Shown: positions 22,063-34,006 of the stretch, piece after piece
Numbering within the stretch: the first letter of the stretch is position 1
Layout: every line of letters begins with the position of its first letter
Origin: Cyathus striatus
Lineage: Eukaryota > Basidiomycota > Agaricomycetes > Agaricales > Nidulariaceae
Direction: 5' to 3'
Length of the DNA: 64,000 nucleotides
Assembly (NCBI GenBank): GCA_025738555.1
Contig: JAOVFP010000001.1
Coordinates: 434,001 to 498,000 of the forward strand
Program-made: the position numbers and the translations under genes
The notes under the pieces: model-generated
Told to the model about the DNA's origin: nothing
What the model saw: only the letters and a program-made list of their open reading frames with translations
Database searches by the model: none

Positions 22063-24640
22063 CTACTGATTGATAATTGATGTACAGACATTTGAATGAT
22101 TTGACCTTTTAAATGAAGAAGCCATGAATTGGAGCATGTTTGAGCAATATTTTTTTTGCATACTTACATAGATTTGATCCTCATAATGTAGATCTTCATC
22201 TGGAAAATTGCAGGTAATGAATGATCGAAGTCGCCCATCAAAGGAAATGAAATGATGATCGGTCACTGCAAATATCTTCTCTACTTCGCGTGATTCCAAC
22301 TGACGTCCACTGCGTGATCCAAATGTCCAGTGGACCTCATTCCCAGCAGAAGACTCTTCTCTATCTTCAGGTTCCGATGGATGCACCATAGTACTTTCAT
22401 CATATTTCTCGATAGCCATATGAATGGCAGCTATCACTTCTTGATTTTCATCAATTTTCACCATCTAAGTAGAGGAGTGCGCAATAGATTATATTCTGTA
22501 ATAGACAGTATCACGAATAGACTAACCTGTTTCTCGACTTTCTTTTTATTCGTCTGCTTATAGGCCTGAGATGCTTCCTGTTGGAACCCCTCTCCAGGAT
22601 GTGTCAACATATTGTCAGTGGTTCCCTTGTTCTTTATATCTGAGATTACGTGCGTGATATAATGCTGTTTAAAGAAACTAAAATTCTTCTTGTACAAAGT
22701 TGAGACCTTCTATTATATTTTATACTAGTATAAGTAGAGAGAGTTGTTAATAATTAAAAGGATGTACGTACTTTACAGTATTTTTCATAATCTTTAATTA
22801 CTTCTTCTAGATGTTGGAGTCATCGTTCTGTCATGCATCTCAGGCCAATCATAATTCGATAGCATTGGTAAGCTTGAATACAATGTATGAGAGGTGAATT
22901 TCAAGGAAATAGTTGCACGATGCAGGGAAGTATGCACTTGCTTCTGCAGCACAGAACACATATTCTCAGAAGTACACAATTCAAAAGATTCTGTGATACA
23001 ATCAAGCTTCATCTTGGGAACAAGGCACTTTGGACATAGAAAATTAGCTTTCGGACCCCGGCATGCACAGAAGTATGAGGCCTCTTCGCCATCCTGAGAT
23101 TCAATTAAAATGCCAGGATGGAGAATGCGAGCCACGTTATCATTGCACATATGAGCTTCCCCACATTTAGAGCACTTTTTCAGAGATTGAAAAATTCTGG
23201 CAAGAATTTGTTGGTACACCTCACGTTTGAACAGAGAAAATTCGACATTTTCAGCTGAGCCACGTGAAGTATGATGTCCTGGATCATCAATCTCCATATT
23301 GTAAGTTTTTCGATCATTATAACCTCACTGCTCAGAAACATACCATCGTCATATAACCTAATAGTATTCCACCACCATTTCCAGATGCATTTTGGATATT
23401 TTGTGGAAGCCAAGCTGCTTGAAGGATCATTGGATATACCTTAACACAGTGAGTAGCAAGTCCTTTATCTAGCCAAAAATGAAGTGGAAGGTAACAGTGC
23501 GGAAATAGGCTATTATTAGGGAGCGATGTCTAGAATTTATTACTTCAGAAAGTTGAACAAATTAAGAAGATATATAGTACTAACATCAACTTCCCACCAT
23601 GTGTCAGCTGTATTTGGTTCATCAATTATATGTTCTTCAATATACTCTGGAGCTCGAGAACAATAAAATTTGCAGACTGAATTCCAACAACTGACTGATG
23701 CAAGTGACTTGTCATGAATTAGGTTTAGAATATACTCCCAGGGATCATGGTAATAAAACTCAAAATCCTCCTTTTGTCCATGATAGACAGCCGATATTAT
23801 TTCATGCTTAAACTAATATAAATGTCAGATGAAAATATATTGTTCATATTGTTAAAAAATACCTGTATGCCATATTCTCTAGCGAAAGCTAGAGAATCAC
23901 TCATTTCCTTGTGGTTATGAATCGTGAGTTCACTTCCACCCACAGACCAACCATTATGAATCCCAGCTAGCTGCGCATTGACAAGTTTTTCTGAAAGCAA
24001 ACCCATCACAGCCGTTTCTGTGTACTCAAAATCTGCGCGAGTTCGAAATGGTGCCCAGGGTCTATCTTCCCCAGGGGGTGCAAAGACTTTTGCATCTGCC
24101 AGATATGCAGAACACGATCCTTCACTGATTGCTGTAAGAGGGATTATAGTTGTAATACTACCTTTACTATGAGGATGAGGGATCATTTTGATATAAACAT
24201 CCAGCAGCTGTGGGCTATTAACCTCACAGGCTACATTATCGGCTGGTTAACATAATATTTATTACGAGATTCAAATATCCACCTTCTTCAACAGGCTTCA
24301 GTACTCCCATTATGAGGTTATCCTCATCCAAAGTACCAGAAGTCGGAACTTCATTCGTAATTTGAAGCCCATCCTTATCCATTTCTATCAGCATATGAAA
24401 ACTGATAAATACTGAACTCACGTTAATGGAGACTTGGCAAGGGGCACAAGACCAAGCCTGAAACTCTTGTTTCTCATCGCATTTCTTCAATACTTTCTTT
24501 TTATTCGATGCTTGCCTCTTCAATTTAAGACAAGCGACCACATGCTTGCTAAATCCATGGTTATCGCGATGGGTTTTGCAGTGCTTACAGTAGCTGTATT
24601 TGACAAGCCCAGACTGCGTATTGAGTTGTTTTGCCTTCAA
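22063..24640 (-). pseudogene. Plavaka-type transposase, centre deleted
   Basis: Read on the minus strand: a C2H2-like finger (CKHCKTHRDNHGFSKHVVAC) at 24555-24610; RPWAPFRTRADFEYTE and EKLVNAQLAGIHNGWSVGGS (about 23960-24090); DFEFYYHDPWEYI and EEHIIDEPNTADTWWEVD (about 23600-23780); NNSLFPHCYLPLHFWLDKGL and NASGNGGGILLGYM (about 23345-23520); KREVYQQILARIF and ILIESQDGEEASYFCACRGP then FLCPKCLVPK (about 22990-23250). After an abrupt change near 22700-22800 it resumes with THPGEGFQQEASQAYKQTN and WTFGSRSGRQLESREVEKIF. Short introns separate several blocks. The region between CPKCLVP and HPGEGFQQE that normally holds the DLGKWGKH block is missing, so it cannot be active. Plavaka elements belong to a CACTA-related class described in basidiomycetes. 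Confidence 0.85.
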
Positions 24641-25744
24641 CTTTGCAGTTCACACCATTCTGAAGTAATAGTCAGCTTTCTCAGCCTTCAAGAGATTTTA
24701 GCTTAGATGTACTATTTGACCTTATCAGCAATGCTTTCATGATTTCATCATACATTAAACCTGTCAGTTCAAGGTGGAGCAGAGGGATAAGCAATTGTCG
24801 TCACCTGGAGCTGCAACCGAATTAAAGTAGTACTGTTAAAAGGGCAGAGCATCGTCTGTTGACCTTTACATTGGATTTTCTACACCCACATGCCATCCAC
24901 ATCACAACAAGCACACTCCTTACAGAGGAGTCCATCACCACCAATCGAATATTCTTTAACAGAAAGCATCACATGCAGTCTGATGAAACTGGTCAAGGTA
25001 ATTTATTTTGTATTGTACATATGCCAGTAGCTAATCATGATTCACTGTGCGACTGCATGTTAACACCTTGTCATAGCCGTATATTCCTACCTTATTTCCA
25101 CACTTCTACTCCGCACTTTCCGCACTCTCCGCACTTTCTGACTTGTATAGATCTCGTCCTTTCACTTTCTTCTTCCGCTCTTCTAACTGAAAGTCCCCGA
25201 GCTTATGTCACCTTATTCATCCGGTTCATTATCCGTTCTCCATTATGCTTTCTCCATCATACCCCGGGTATACTTACTCTCAGCATTCATCCCAATCCTT
25301 AGTTCATACTTGGTACATATTATATTCACTTATTACTCCATCTTCCACCACCATCTTATTATCATTATCAACTAGTGTACTAGTATCCCATTCGTTCACC
25401 AGTCATTGGTGAAGTCATATAGTATTTAAGTAGTACATCTTGTACTATTACTACTCAGTTTGAATATCGACTAAGTTACTATCCTTCTTACTTGTCTTTG
25501 AGTCCTACTCAACCCTGGCTTGAATTTTTGCCTTCACAGCAACGACTTTGCACTCCGCACTCTTGTCCCTCTCTTCCTCCGCACTCCTGTCTCTCTCTTC
25601 CACACTCCGAAATACCTGGACCACAAGAATGACAAGGGGCACAGCATATAAGCTGAAGCCAACAGTCCTTCTGTCCCGCACTTCCCTACCTTATACTTCC
25701 GACCTTACATAGAAATATGGGTCTTGACACACCTGCAGGTTGCT
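24641..25744. other. Intergenic, C/T-rich with CCGCACT words
   Basis: No convincing gene; the 147-codon frame at 24859-25302 has no motif. CCGCACTTTCCGCACTCTCC and similar words recur at 25090-25140 and 25550-25620. It may hold promoter sequence of the DUF6698-like relic. Confidence 0.35.
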
Positions 25745-26735
25745 AGGCATCTTGAGCTTCAAAGGAACGAGGCTCAAGTAGAGATCCAAGCATTACAGCG
25801 TAAGCTTGCAGATGTATCCAACTGTGAAGAGGACAGCGACTCGGAAGCTCCCTTGTGAAAGCATCGTAAAGCTGCTGATAGTGAGAATGAGGATGGTATT
25901 TCAGCAAATTTGGAAGACCAGGCTATGGATGCAGGTCGAAAATTTGTTATTCTTTACTGTCCATGGCTTCAGATAGGAACAGGAACTTTCTGAGTCCACT
26001 ATGACCCCCAAGCAAATGAAGCTGAGCAGTTTGAAAACCTTGACAACAAGGTTCAAGGACAAATTTGCGAAATCTGGTTGGTATTGGGGGATTTGGCAGA
26101 AGGAATGTCGTCCAAGGAATGGATTGGAAAGAGTGTAAGTAACCCTTCACATAAATCATATCACTCTATTTAATGGCTGTTAGTTTGTCAAAGGAATGAA
26201 GGTGCAATGTTCCAACACTTCCACTCGTCTCCATCATCAATGCGTGGCTCTCTTTAATGTAGCAGCATCTGAGTTACTTCTACCAGATACTAGATGAGAG
26301 CAACTCAGAGAATGGATTGGATGGGTATATGATGGTCATGGATCCGGATCATACTCAAGTGTTGATGTTGAGATATTGCATAAGGATTACAAGGGATCCT
26401 TTGACTATGACATGATCTTTTTAAATCCTATTCTCATGAGAGTGAGTTATTGAAAGTGAATATTCAATTTATACTGACGTACCAGTAACGAATAAGGTCT
26501 TCATTGCCATTATTCAAGGTCCGACTGCAGCCATTGAGTTGATGAATGGGGTTGTCTCATATCCGAAGATGGATACCATGGCTCGCAAGCATGAAATCCA
26601 ATATACTACACCAGGAGCCATAGCTACCTCTGCGATACTGGTATGTGCCATGTTACTTGTAGAGAAATGTACAATCACTTACTAACATTTTGTAAGGCTT
26701 GGTGGACCCTTTCTGCTGATCAGTGCTGATACGAC
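25745..26735 (+). pseudogene. DUF6698-like gene, broken and truncated
   Basis: Blocks in order: LQRNEAQVEIQALQRKLADV (coiled coil), DAGRKFVILYCPWLQIG, ANEAEQFENLDNKVQGQICE, EWIGKS; after an intron (26139-26184) FVKGMKVQCSNTSTRLHH and QLREWIGWVYDGHGSGS, SVDVEILHKDYKGSFDYDMI; after another intron VFIAIIQGPTAAIELMNGVV and TPGAIATSAIL; then a third exon beginning AWWTLSADQ. This order matches an expanded mushroom family I know as DUF6698, of unknown function. TGA codons at 25856, 25991 and 26295 all sit where Arg would fit. Sequence stops matching after the AWWTLSADQ block, where the family usually continues for about 60 residues. The family name is recalled, not searched. Confidence 0.65.
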
Positions 26736-28003
26736 TAACTTGGGTTTACGTTATATTATTAGCAGTAGCACCACTAACGAGAAATATATTCTCTAAGTTA
26801 GTTATATTTAGTACGAAGGGTGTATGGATTTCCAATATGAAATAGAACAAGATAATGATCCTGGGTTATTTCTAAAGCTTGGTTTCGGAGACTTCAAGAG
26901 CAGTTTCAGTTAAAAACTCGAAGTTCTAATATTCAATTCAACAAACTAATACTCGGTACTTCAGATACTAGTCAAAAACTTCGAATACTAATTCCAGAAC
27001 GTTACTCTACTCTGAGAACGGAAGACAGCTCATGCAGTACTTGCCTTCCCTACAGCTAACCTGAACTACCTATATACTATAACGACGCCTAGGCATATTG
27101 TGTAATGTAGTCTAATTCCAGTCTTTAGGTAATGTGCTTCCAAGAATATTTACTAAGCTAGGACTGACTCTGCACATGAGAAATAGTGTGGATGCGCCTT
27201 GTTTCAAAGGCGCTCCAAATGCTGCGGCATTGGTATTTTTTAATACATGTGCTAGAACATGCGCTTGCATTGGTATGCACTCGGTTACAAAGGATTTCGG
27301 AGTTAACAGCTTGTTCTGATGTGCGCATCAATTGTGCGTGATGGCATTAGTACCGTTCTTGGCTGTTTCATGCGCCCTTGTCCATGTGGTTTCACACATG
27401 TAAGCCGTACAACCACCCGGTTTCTCATATGGGGGGTACAGGCCGTGTTCTGTTAATGCTACGGATTTGAGTGATACCGGCATAGGTACTTTGATTTAGG
27501 ATTTATTTCGGAGTTTCATACCGTGGCACGTGATGCATTGGACTTCGTGTTAGAACACCATTCAAGGTGTATGAGAGTGATACAGCGGCTTCATTATAGA
27601 ATAATAATAAAATAAGTAGCTTCATGGCTACCGTGAAAAGAGTAATATATTAAAATAAATGCAAGGGACCAAAGCCATATGATATATTTTTCAATACCCT
27701 TGGTTTGTATCAGTGCGACACTTTGGCTGGTGGCACGGGCCTCAACCCCAGCCCTTGTACTCGTCCCTTAGTAAGGTATCTTGTAAAAGATACTATAGTT
27801 GGCAATTCGGGACTCATTCCAACTCTTGTACTCATGGGGCGGCCCTTGCACAGGCTTAATATGAATATTTGAATAAATGCAATAATAATCGAAAAATAGG
27901 TTTATTTTAAAAGCCGGCGTATCAGTGCCTTCAAAGCACAGGAGTAACAACTGGTATCAATTATGCAAAAGACCTGGATGAATACCTCGAGATCTTGACA
28001 AAG
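26736..28003. other. No gene recognised
   Basis: AT-rich at 26740-27000, with short imperfect repeats of the ACTTCGAATACTAAT type near 26915-26995. A GC-richer island lies at 27190-27560. A 61-codon frame at 27134 has no motif. Confidence 0.35.
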
Positions 28004-28125
28004 CATAAGTGTCAGCTAATTTGATCATTGAGTAGCAGGGATATATGATTGTGGCAATCACAGAAGCCAGGTGCTTATATGATTGTCTTTTTGTATGCAT
28101 ATTTGGAATTCTACTTACTTCAGGT

Positions 28126-28608
28126 GATCATAAACAATCATTAATTTGTTTTAATTGAATATTACTATTGTATGTATGTATTAGATGATCATAAACAATC
28201 AATGACTGGTTCTAATTGATTATTACTATTGTATGTATATAATGGATGATCATAAACAATCAATGACTGGTTCTAATTGATTATTACTATTGTATGTATA
28301 TAATGGATGATCATAAACAATCATTGATTTGTTTTAATTGAATACTACTATTGTATGTATCTTTTAGGTGATCATAAACAATCATTGATTTGTTTTAATT
28401 GAATATTACTATTGTATGTGTCTTTTAGGTGATCATAAACAATCATTCATCCATTCTAATTGAATATTACTATTGTATGTATATATTGAATGATCATAAA
28501 CAATCATTGATTTGTTTTAATTGAATATTACTAATGTATGTATCCTTTAGGTGATCATAAGCAATCATTGGTTGATACTAATTGGATATTACTATTGTAC
28601 TAATGTGC
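28126..28608 (+). repeat. 61-bp tandem array, 8 units
   Basis: GATCATAAACAATCA or a near copy starts at 28126, 28187, 28248, 28309, 28370, 28431, 28492 and 28553, exactly 61 bp apart. Each unit goes on with TTAATTGAATATTACTATTG and TATGTAT. Every unit carries a TGATCA palindrome. Confidence 0.95.
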
Positions 28609-28616
28609 TGCTGATT

Positions 28617-29021
28617 TCCCTCATGTCACGTTTGTCACGCTCTTCGCGCGCGTCACATATTTCCCGCGCTTTCTATGTTTCCCACGCATCACGTTGTCAC
28701 ATTCTTCATGTGTGTCACACATTTCATGCCGCGTCACAAACTTCCCGCGCTTCCCATCATTCCCGCGCTCTAGATAATTTCCGCGCTTTGCACATACTCC
28801 CACGCTTCACGCATATTCCCACCCATCATACTCGTCACATTCTTCGCGCGCGTCACACACATTCCCACGCTTCGCATTTGTCACATTCTTCCCTCGCGTC
28901 ACGTCTGTCACACACATTCCCACGCTTCGCATTTGTCACATTCTTCCTGTGCGTCACATTTGTCACATACATTCCCGCGCTTCATATTTGTCACATATAT
29001 TCGCACGCGTCACGCGCACTC
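28617..29021 (+). repeat. GTCAC/CCCGCGCTT-rich block, left
   Basis: Dense GTCACAT, GTCACACACATTCCCACGCT and TTCCCGCGCTTC words at irregular spacing of 10-40 bp. The same vocabulary returns at 29240-29515 and 31085-31345. Frames crossing it translate to SHASHLSH-like text with no meaning. Confidence 0.8.
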
Positions 29022-29240
29022 ATTTATGTATTGTTGTTGATTACTAGGAAATTATATTAGTATAGTATGGAGGCACTCAAAAGTGATCATTGGCACTCAT
29101 TTATGTATTATTGTTGATTACTAGGGGATAGTATTAGTATAGAATGAGGGCACTCAAAAGTGATCATTTAATGAATATTAGGAGGTGATCATTGGCACTC
29201 ATTTATGTATTGTTATTACTGATTACTAGTTGATCTGCGC
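29022..29240 (-). repeat. Two inverted copies of the 102-bp unit
   Basis: Reverse complement of 32003-32260: AAGCGCAGATCAACTAGTAA at 29222-29241 (minus) matches 32007-32026 (plus), followed by the same ACATAAATGAGTGCCAATGA and GATCACTTTTGAGTGCC text. Together the two sites form inverted arms about 2.8 kb apart inside element 2. Confidence 0.9.
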
Positions 29241-29534
29241 TTCACATATTTCCCACGCTTCGCATTTGTCACGCACTTCCCACTTGTCACGTTGGTCACA
29301 CATATTCCCGCGCCTCATGTTTTTCCCACGCATCGAATTTGTCACGTACTTCCCGCGTGTCACGTTCGTCACACATATTCCCGCGCTTCATATATGTCAC
29401 GTACTTCACACGCGTCACGTTCGTCACACATATTCCCGCGCTACGCATTTGTCACGTACTTCCCGCGTGTCACGTTCGTCACATATATTCCCGCGCTTCA
29501 CATTTGTCACAATTTTCAGTATGTTGCACTCTCC

Positions 29535-29690
29535 CACAGTTATCACTGGACTCTCACTGGACTCTCACCAGACTATCAAGAGTTCAGTGAGAGTCTCACT
29601 AGAGTCTCACTAGACTATCAAGACTCTCACTGAACTCTCACTAGACTATCGAGAATCCAGTGAGAGTCTCACTACACTATCAGTAGGGCA
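29535..29690 (+). repeat. CTCTCACTGGA short repeats
   Basis: GACTCTCACTGGACTCTCAC, GAGTCTCACTAGACTATCA and near copies every 12-25 bp. The same motif returns at 30820-31075 (TTCTCACTGGATTCTCACTG). Confidence 0.75.
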
Positions 29691-29718
29691 CCTGAACTCT
29701 ACTTGAACTCCACTGAAC

Positions 29719-30375
29719 TCAGGTGCCTAAGCTGTACCTAGACTCTATTATCACAGTTGTAACATGTTTCCCACAGTCATCACACTTGTCACACATGTGT
29801 GAAAGTGTGACATGTTGGAAAATGTTGGATAAAGTGTGACATATTGGAAAATATTGGAAGAAGTGTGACATGTGTGACATGTTGGAAAAAATGTAGTTAC
29901 ATTTGTCACAACATAACAGTACACTGAAAGTGTGACAAGTGTGATGGCTATGATATGTCATACATGTCATGCTTTTCCAACATGTCACACTTTTCCCATG
30001 CTGTCACAATTTTTCCAACATTTTCTGACATGTCACACTTTCACACTTCCTACAGTCATCAAACTTGTCACACATGTGTGATAGCGTGACATGTGTGACA
30101 AGCGTGGGAAAAATTGTGACATGTTTGGAGAAGTGTGGCAAGTGTGATGGTTATGATATGTGATACTTTTCCAAACATGTCACACTTTTCCCACGCGTGT
30201 CACATACGTCACACTTTTTCCCACGCCTGCCACACGTCACACTTCCTCCCCAACATTTTCCAATATGTCACACTTTTTCCCACGCTTGTCACACATGTCA
30301 CGCTTTTCCAACATTTTCCAACATGTCACACTTTCATACATATGTGACAATAGAGTCTAGATACAGCTTAGGCAC
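29719..30375. repeat. Central palindrome of element 2
   Basis: The arm AGGTGCCTAAGCTGTACCTA then GACTCTATTATCAC (29720-29753) is mirrored by GTGACAATAGAGTCTAGATA then CAGCTTAGGCACC (30342-30374). Between them GTCACACTTTTCC and GGAAAAGTGTGAC words occur in both orientations. This is capable of forming a long cruciform. Confidence 0.75.
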
Positions 30376-31345
30376 CACACCTCTTCTAACATTTTTCAAC
30401 ATGTTGAAAAATGTTGAAAAAGTGTGACATGTGACATATTGGACAATATTGGAAAAAGTGTGACAAGTGTGATGTCTATGATATGTCACACATATCACAC
30501 ATGTTGCACTTTTACCAAAATGTCACGCTTTTCCAAGATGTCACACTTTCACACATGTGTGACAAGTGTAATGACTGTGGGAAACATGTTATCACTGACA
30601 TGTTGGAAAATGTTGAAAAAGTGTGACATATTGGGAAAAGTGTGATATGTGTGATAGCTATGATATGTCACACATATCACACATGTTGCACCTTTTCCAA
30701 TATTTTCCAAGATGTCACACAGGTCATGTGACTGCTTAGGTGCAGAGAGATCTTATGAAATGTTGTGTGGGAATTTGTAACAACAGAGTTAAATGTCAGA
30801 GATTGTACTGAGAGTCCAGTGGCTTATTCTCACTAGATTCTCATTGGACTCTCTGAGATTCATCTCATTATACTATCACTAGACTCTCAGAGATTCTCAC
30901 CCAATGAGAATTAGGTGAGATTTTACTGAGATGAAAATCATGCATTTTCTCACTGTAGTCTCAGTAAACTCTCACTGAACTCTCACTACTCTCTCATTCT
31001 ATCACTATATTCTCACTGGATTCTCACTGGAGTATCAGAGAATCTCATGAGAATCTCACTGGATTCTCCTGAGAATGTGGGTCAGTGTCATGTCCTCACA
31101 ATTTTCACGTGCGTCACGTTTGTCACAAGTCTTCCACACTACGCATATATCACACATGTCACGCTTTAGCGCGTTTGTCATGCTTTGCATGCGCGTCACG
31201 CGTCACGTTTGTCACGTTCTTTATGAGCGTTACGCTTTTATGCATGTCACACATCTCACACTATTTGTCACGCATTTTACACTCGTCACACGTGTCACGT
31301 ATTTGAGGCGCGTGACGCCGTGACGATCTGCATGCATGTCACACT
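30376..31345. repeat. GTGTGACA and GTCAC short-repeat block, right
   Basis: 30376-30745 holds GTGTGACATGTTGGAAAATG-type words, 30820-31075 the CTCTCACTGGA repeats, and 31085-31345 GTCACGTTTGTCACG-type words. All are non-coding. Confidence 0.7.
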
Positions 31346-32002
31346 TTTATCAGATTTTTCTGTCTCTACCACTATTCAAGTTGTCATGAAAGTGGAGTAA
31401 GTATGTAATAGTATAGAGTGAATTATATATGCAGAGGAAACAATATGTACTTGTAGAATTGAAGATTGTAACATGGAAAATAACAATTAGAAAGTTATGG
31501 AAGTGTGGTAATGATAAGAAACTAGAATGAAAAATGTAGAGTGTATATGTAGTAGAAGTCTTACCCCCACTGACAGAGCATGAGAAATTTGGAAATGGGA
31601 TGATATGATATTTAATAATCAGGACTAGAGATGTAATGAAATGACAAAGTAAAAACTATAATGGTTAGTCTGAATATGAGAGATAATGAGGTGATTATAA
31701 TAGAAATGAATATTTGAACATATTTAACAATGTCATGTCTCATTCTATTCCACTAGGGACAAGAACTGCAGAGGAGATAGTCTAGATAGCAGAGTAACCA
31801 GTACACATTAGTAAGGTGCATGGAAGTAGTGAACAGGTACAGAAGTAGTGGAACATTGGCTTCAACATGTGTGTTGTGCCCCTTGGACTTCCAGTTCACC
31901 CAGAGTTGACTTCAATGGTTTGGGAATTGTCATGGATATGATAAACAACTGAACAGAAAAGGACATATACTGAAAGAACTACATATGGATAACAAATCTG
32001 AA
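31346..32002. other. Unique AT-rich segment inside element 2
   Basis: The only stretch of more than 600 bp in the element without visible repeats. No open frame of note and no transposase motif. Confidence 0.4.
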
Positions 32003-32995
32003 AAGCGCAGATCAACTAGTAATCAGTAATAACAATACATAAATGAGTGCCAATGATCACCTCCTAATATTCATTAAATGATCACTTTTGAGTGCCCTCA
32101 TTCTATACTAATACTATCCCCTAGTAATCAACAATAATACATAAATGGGTGCCAATGATCACCTCCTAATGCTCTCAAAATGATCACTTTTGAGTGCCTC
32201 CATACTATACTAATATAATTTCCTAGTAATCAACAACAATACATAAATGAGTGCCAATGATCACCTTATAATATTCTTCAAACGATCACTTTTGAGTGTC
32301 CTCATACTATACTAATATAATTCCCTAGTAGTCAATACCAATACATAAATGAGTGCCAATGATCACCTTCTAATATTCTTAAAATGATCACTTTTGAGTG
32401 CCCCCATACTATACTAATATAATCCCCTAGTAGTCAATACCAATACATAAATGAGTGCCAATGATCACCTTCTAATATTCTTCAAATGATCACTTTTGAG
32501 TGCCTCTATACTATACTAATATAATTTCCTAGTAATCAACAACAATACATAAATGAGTGCCAATGATCACCTTATAATATTCTTCAAACGATCACTTTTG
32601 AGTGTCCTCATACTATACTAATATAATTCCCTAGTAGTCAATACCAATACATAAATGAGTGCCAATGATCACCTTCTAATATTCTTAAAATGATCACTTT
32701 TGAGTGCCCCCATACTATACTAATATAATCCCCTAGTAGTCAATACCAATACATAAATGAGTGCCAATGATCACCTTCTAATATTCTTCAAATGATCACT
32801 TTTGAGTGCCTCTATACTATACTAATATAATTCCCTAGTAATCAACAACAATACATAAATGAGTTCCAATAATCACCTTCTAATATTCTTCAAATGATCA
32901 CTTTTGAGTGCCTCTATACTATACTAATATAATCCCCTAGTAGTCAATACCAATACATAAATGAGTGCCAATGATCACCACTCCATTACATTTAC
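32003..32995 (+). repeat. 102-bp tandem array with a 306-bp higher-order period
   Basis: GATCACTTTTGAGTG starts at 32080, 32182, 32284, 32386, 32488, 32590, 32692, 32794 and 32896, exactly 102 bp apart. Three unit variants recur in order: an AACGATCAC unit (32284, 32590), an AAAATGATCAC unit with CCCCCATAC (32386, 32692), and a CAAATGATCAC unit with CCTCTATAC (32488, 32794). The true repeat is therefore a trimer of 306 bp, amplified at least twice. Confidence 0.95.
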
Positions 32996-33415
32996 TGAAT
33001 ATGCCTTATAAAAATGGCACTCATTTATTTGGTGGAGATTTAGGATTGCAGCACTCATTTTTCCTGAGCGATTTGTGATCAAATTGGCTGACACCACTCA
33101 TAGAGAGGCTGTGATCAACATGAAGCTTGCAAAGTCAGAACAAAAACAGAAACTTACCACCTAGAACCTTAGAACCTGAACATAAACAGAGATAACAATT
33201 CCATGCTGAGATTCCACAGTTCCAGTACCATTTCATTTGGTTTTACAGAGCTAGTCGCGGTCCTAAGACCGCTATACCACATTGGAATATATGTCACATT
33301 GGCTCCGACGCATAACAACTGTAGATGGTGAAGATCCTTGAGTGCCTTGGAGACTGTAAGAGAAAGGAGAAGAAAACTGGTCCAGGTAGAAGGGAGCGTT
33401 GGATCTATTGTATCA

Positions 33416-33507
33416 CACTGCCAGTAAACTCCCAGGCAGCGCAAGAGAAGGAAGTTGGTAGGGGTGGATTCATTGGATCACACTGCCAGTAAAATCCCAG
33501 GCAGCGC
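33416..33507 (-). repeat. Two inverted GCCTGGGA/TTTACTGGCAGTG motifs
   Basis: CACTGCCAGTAAACTCCCAG continuing GCAGCGC at 33416 and again at 33481. They are reverse complements of the copies at 33675, 33766, 33820 and 37287, so the motif faces itself across about 170 bp. Confidence 0.8.
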
Positions 33508-33674
33508 AATTCCATGATCATAAGAGAAAGGAACAATGGAAAATAATTCAGATTAGTGAAGTGCATATGTCACGTGTGCAATTATTTGTTGCACAATGCA
33601 ACGTCTTGTAAATATAACAATGCAACAACACAATCACGTTCTTGATCAATCCCTTCTTTCACTACAACACTCAA

Positions 33675-33850
33675 CGTTGCCTGGGAGTTTACTGGCAGTG
33701 TACAGTTGCATTTCTTAACATTCATTACTTCTCTCTCAAACACTCTTTCTTCACCACGATACTCACGTTGCCTGGGAGTTTACTGGCAGTGTACAGCCTC
33801 GTTCCGACTACTAGCATCGCGCTGCCTGGGATTTTACTGGTGGTGTCCAT
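33675..33850 (+). repeat. Three direct GCCTGGGA/TTTACTGGCAGTG motifs
   Basis: GCCTGGGAGTTTACTGGCAG then TGTACAG at 33679 and 33770, and GCCTGGGATTTTACTGG at 33824. The last two plus their spacer (ACTAGCATCGCG) resemble 37287-37373 on the other side of element 1. Confidence 0.8.
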
Positions 33851-33874
33851 TTCTTCAAATCCTTCCTTCAACCA

Positions 33875-33881
33875 TGATACT
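33875..33881 (+). repeat. Left target-site duplication of element 1 (TGATACT)
   Basis: TGATACT directly abuts the left terminus GAGTGGTGTCAGCC and recurs directly after the right terminus at 37277-37283. Confidence 0.65.
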
Positions 33882-34006
33882 GAGTGGTGTCAGCCAATTT
33901 TTTCATATAAACTCAAGGCTATATGAGCATGCGTTCTTATAAGCACTGGGTTCAATGATCACCTCTAAATTATATAGTATTCTATACTATTAGTGATTGA
34001 AATAGT

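Larger units (their letters stand above)
28004..33099. mobile_element. Foldback-type element 2 (GTGTCAGC family), 5.1 kb
   Basis: The left end reads CATAAGTGTCAGCTAATTTG followed by ATCA; the right end, as reverse complement, reads GAGTGGTGTCAGCCAATTTG followed by ATCA. The shared terminus is GTGTCAGCYAATTTGATCA. The interior is almost entirely repeats: a 61-bp array, GTCAC-rich DNA, inverted and direct copies of a 102-bp unit, and a central palindrome. No transposase frame exists, so it would be non-autonomous. I see no target-site duplication at its ends. It shares both end types with element 1 (33882-37276) in opposite orientation. Confidence 0.6.

Noticed and set aside
28126..28608. Regular 61-bp array considered as CRISPR-like
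   Set aside because: Whole units are conserved, there are no unique spacers, and the DNA is fungal; it is a minisatellite.
28551..29613. ORFs such as 28551-29060 and 29230-29613
   Set aside because: They translate GTCAC/CGCGCTTC repeats into SHASHLSH-like text; no protein signal.
27996..33106. Target-site duplication for element 2
   Set aside because: The 7-8 bp outside the CATAA and GAGTG ends (GACAAAG and ATAGAGA) do not match.
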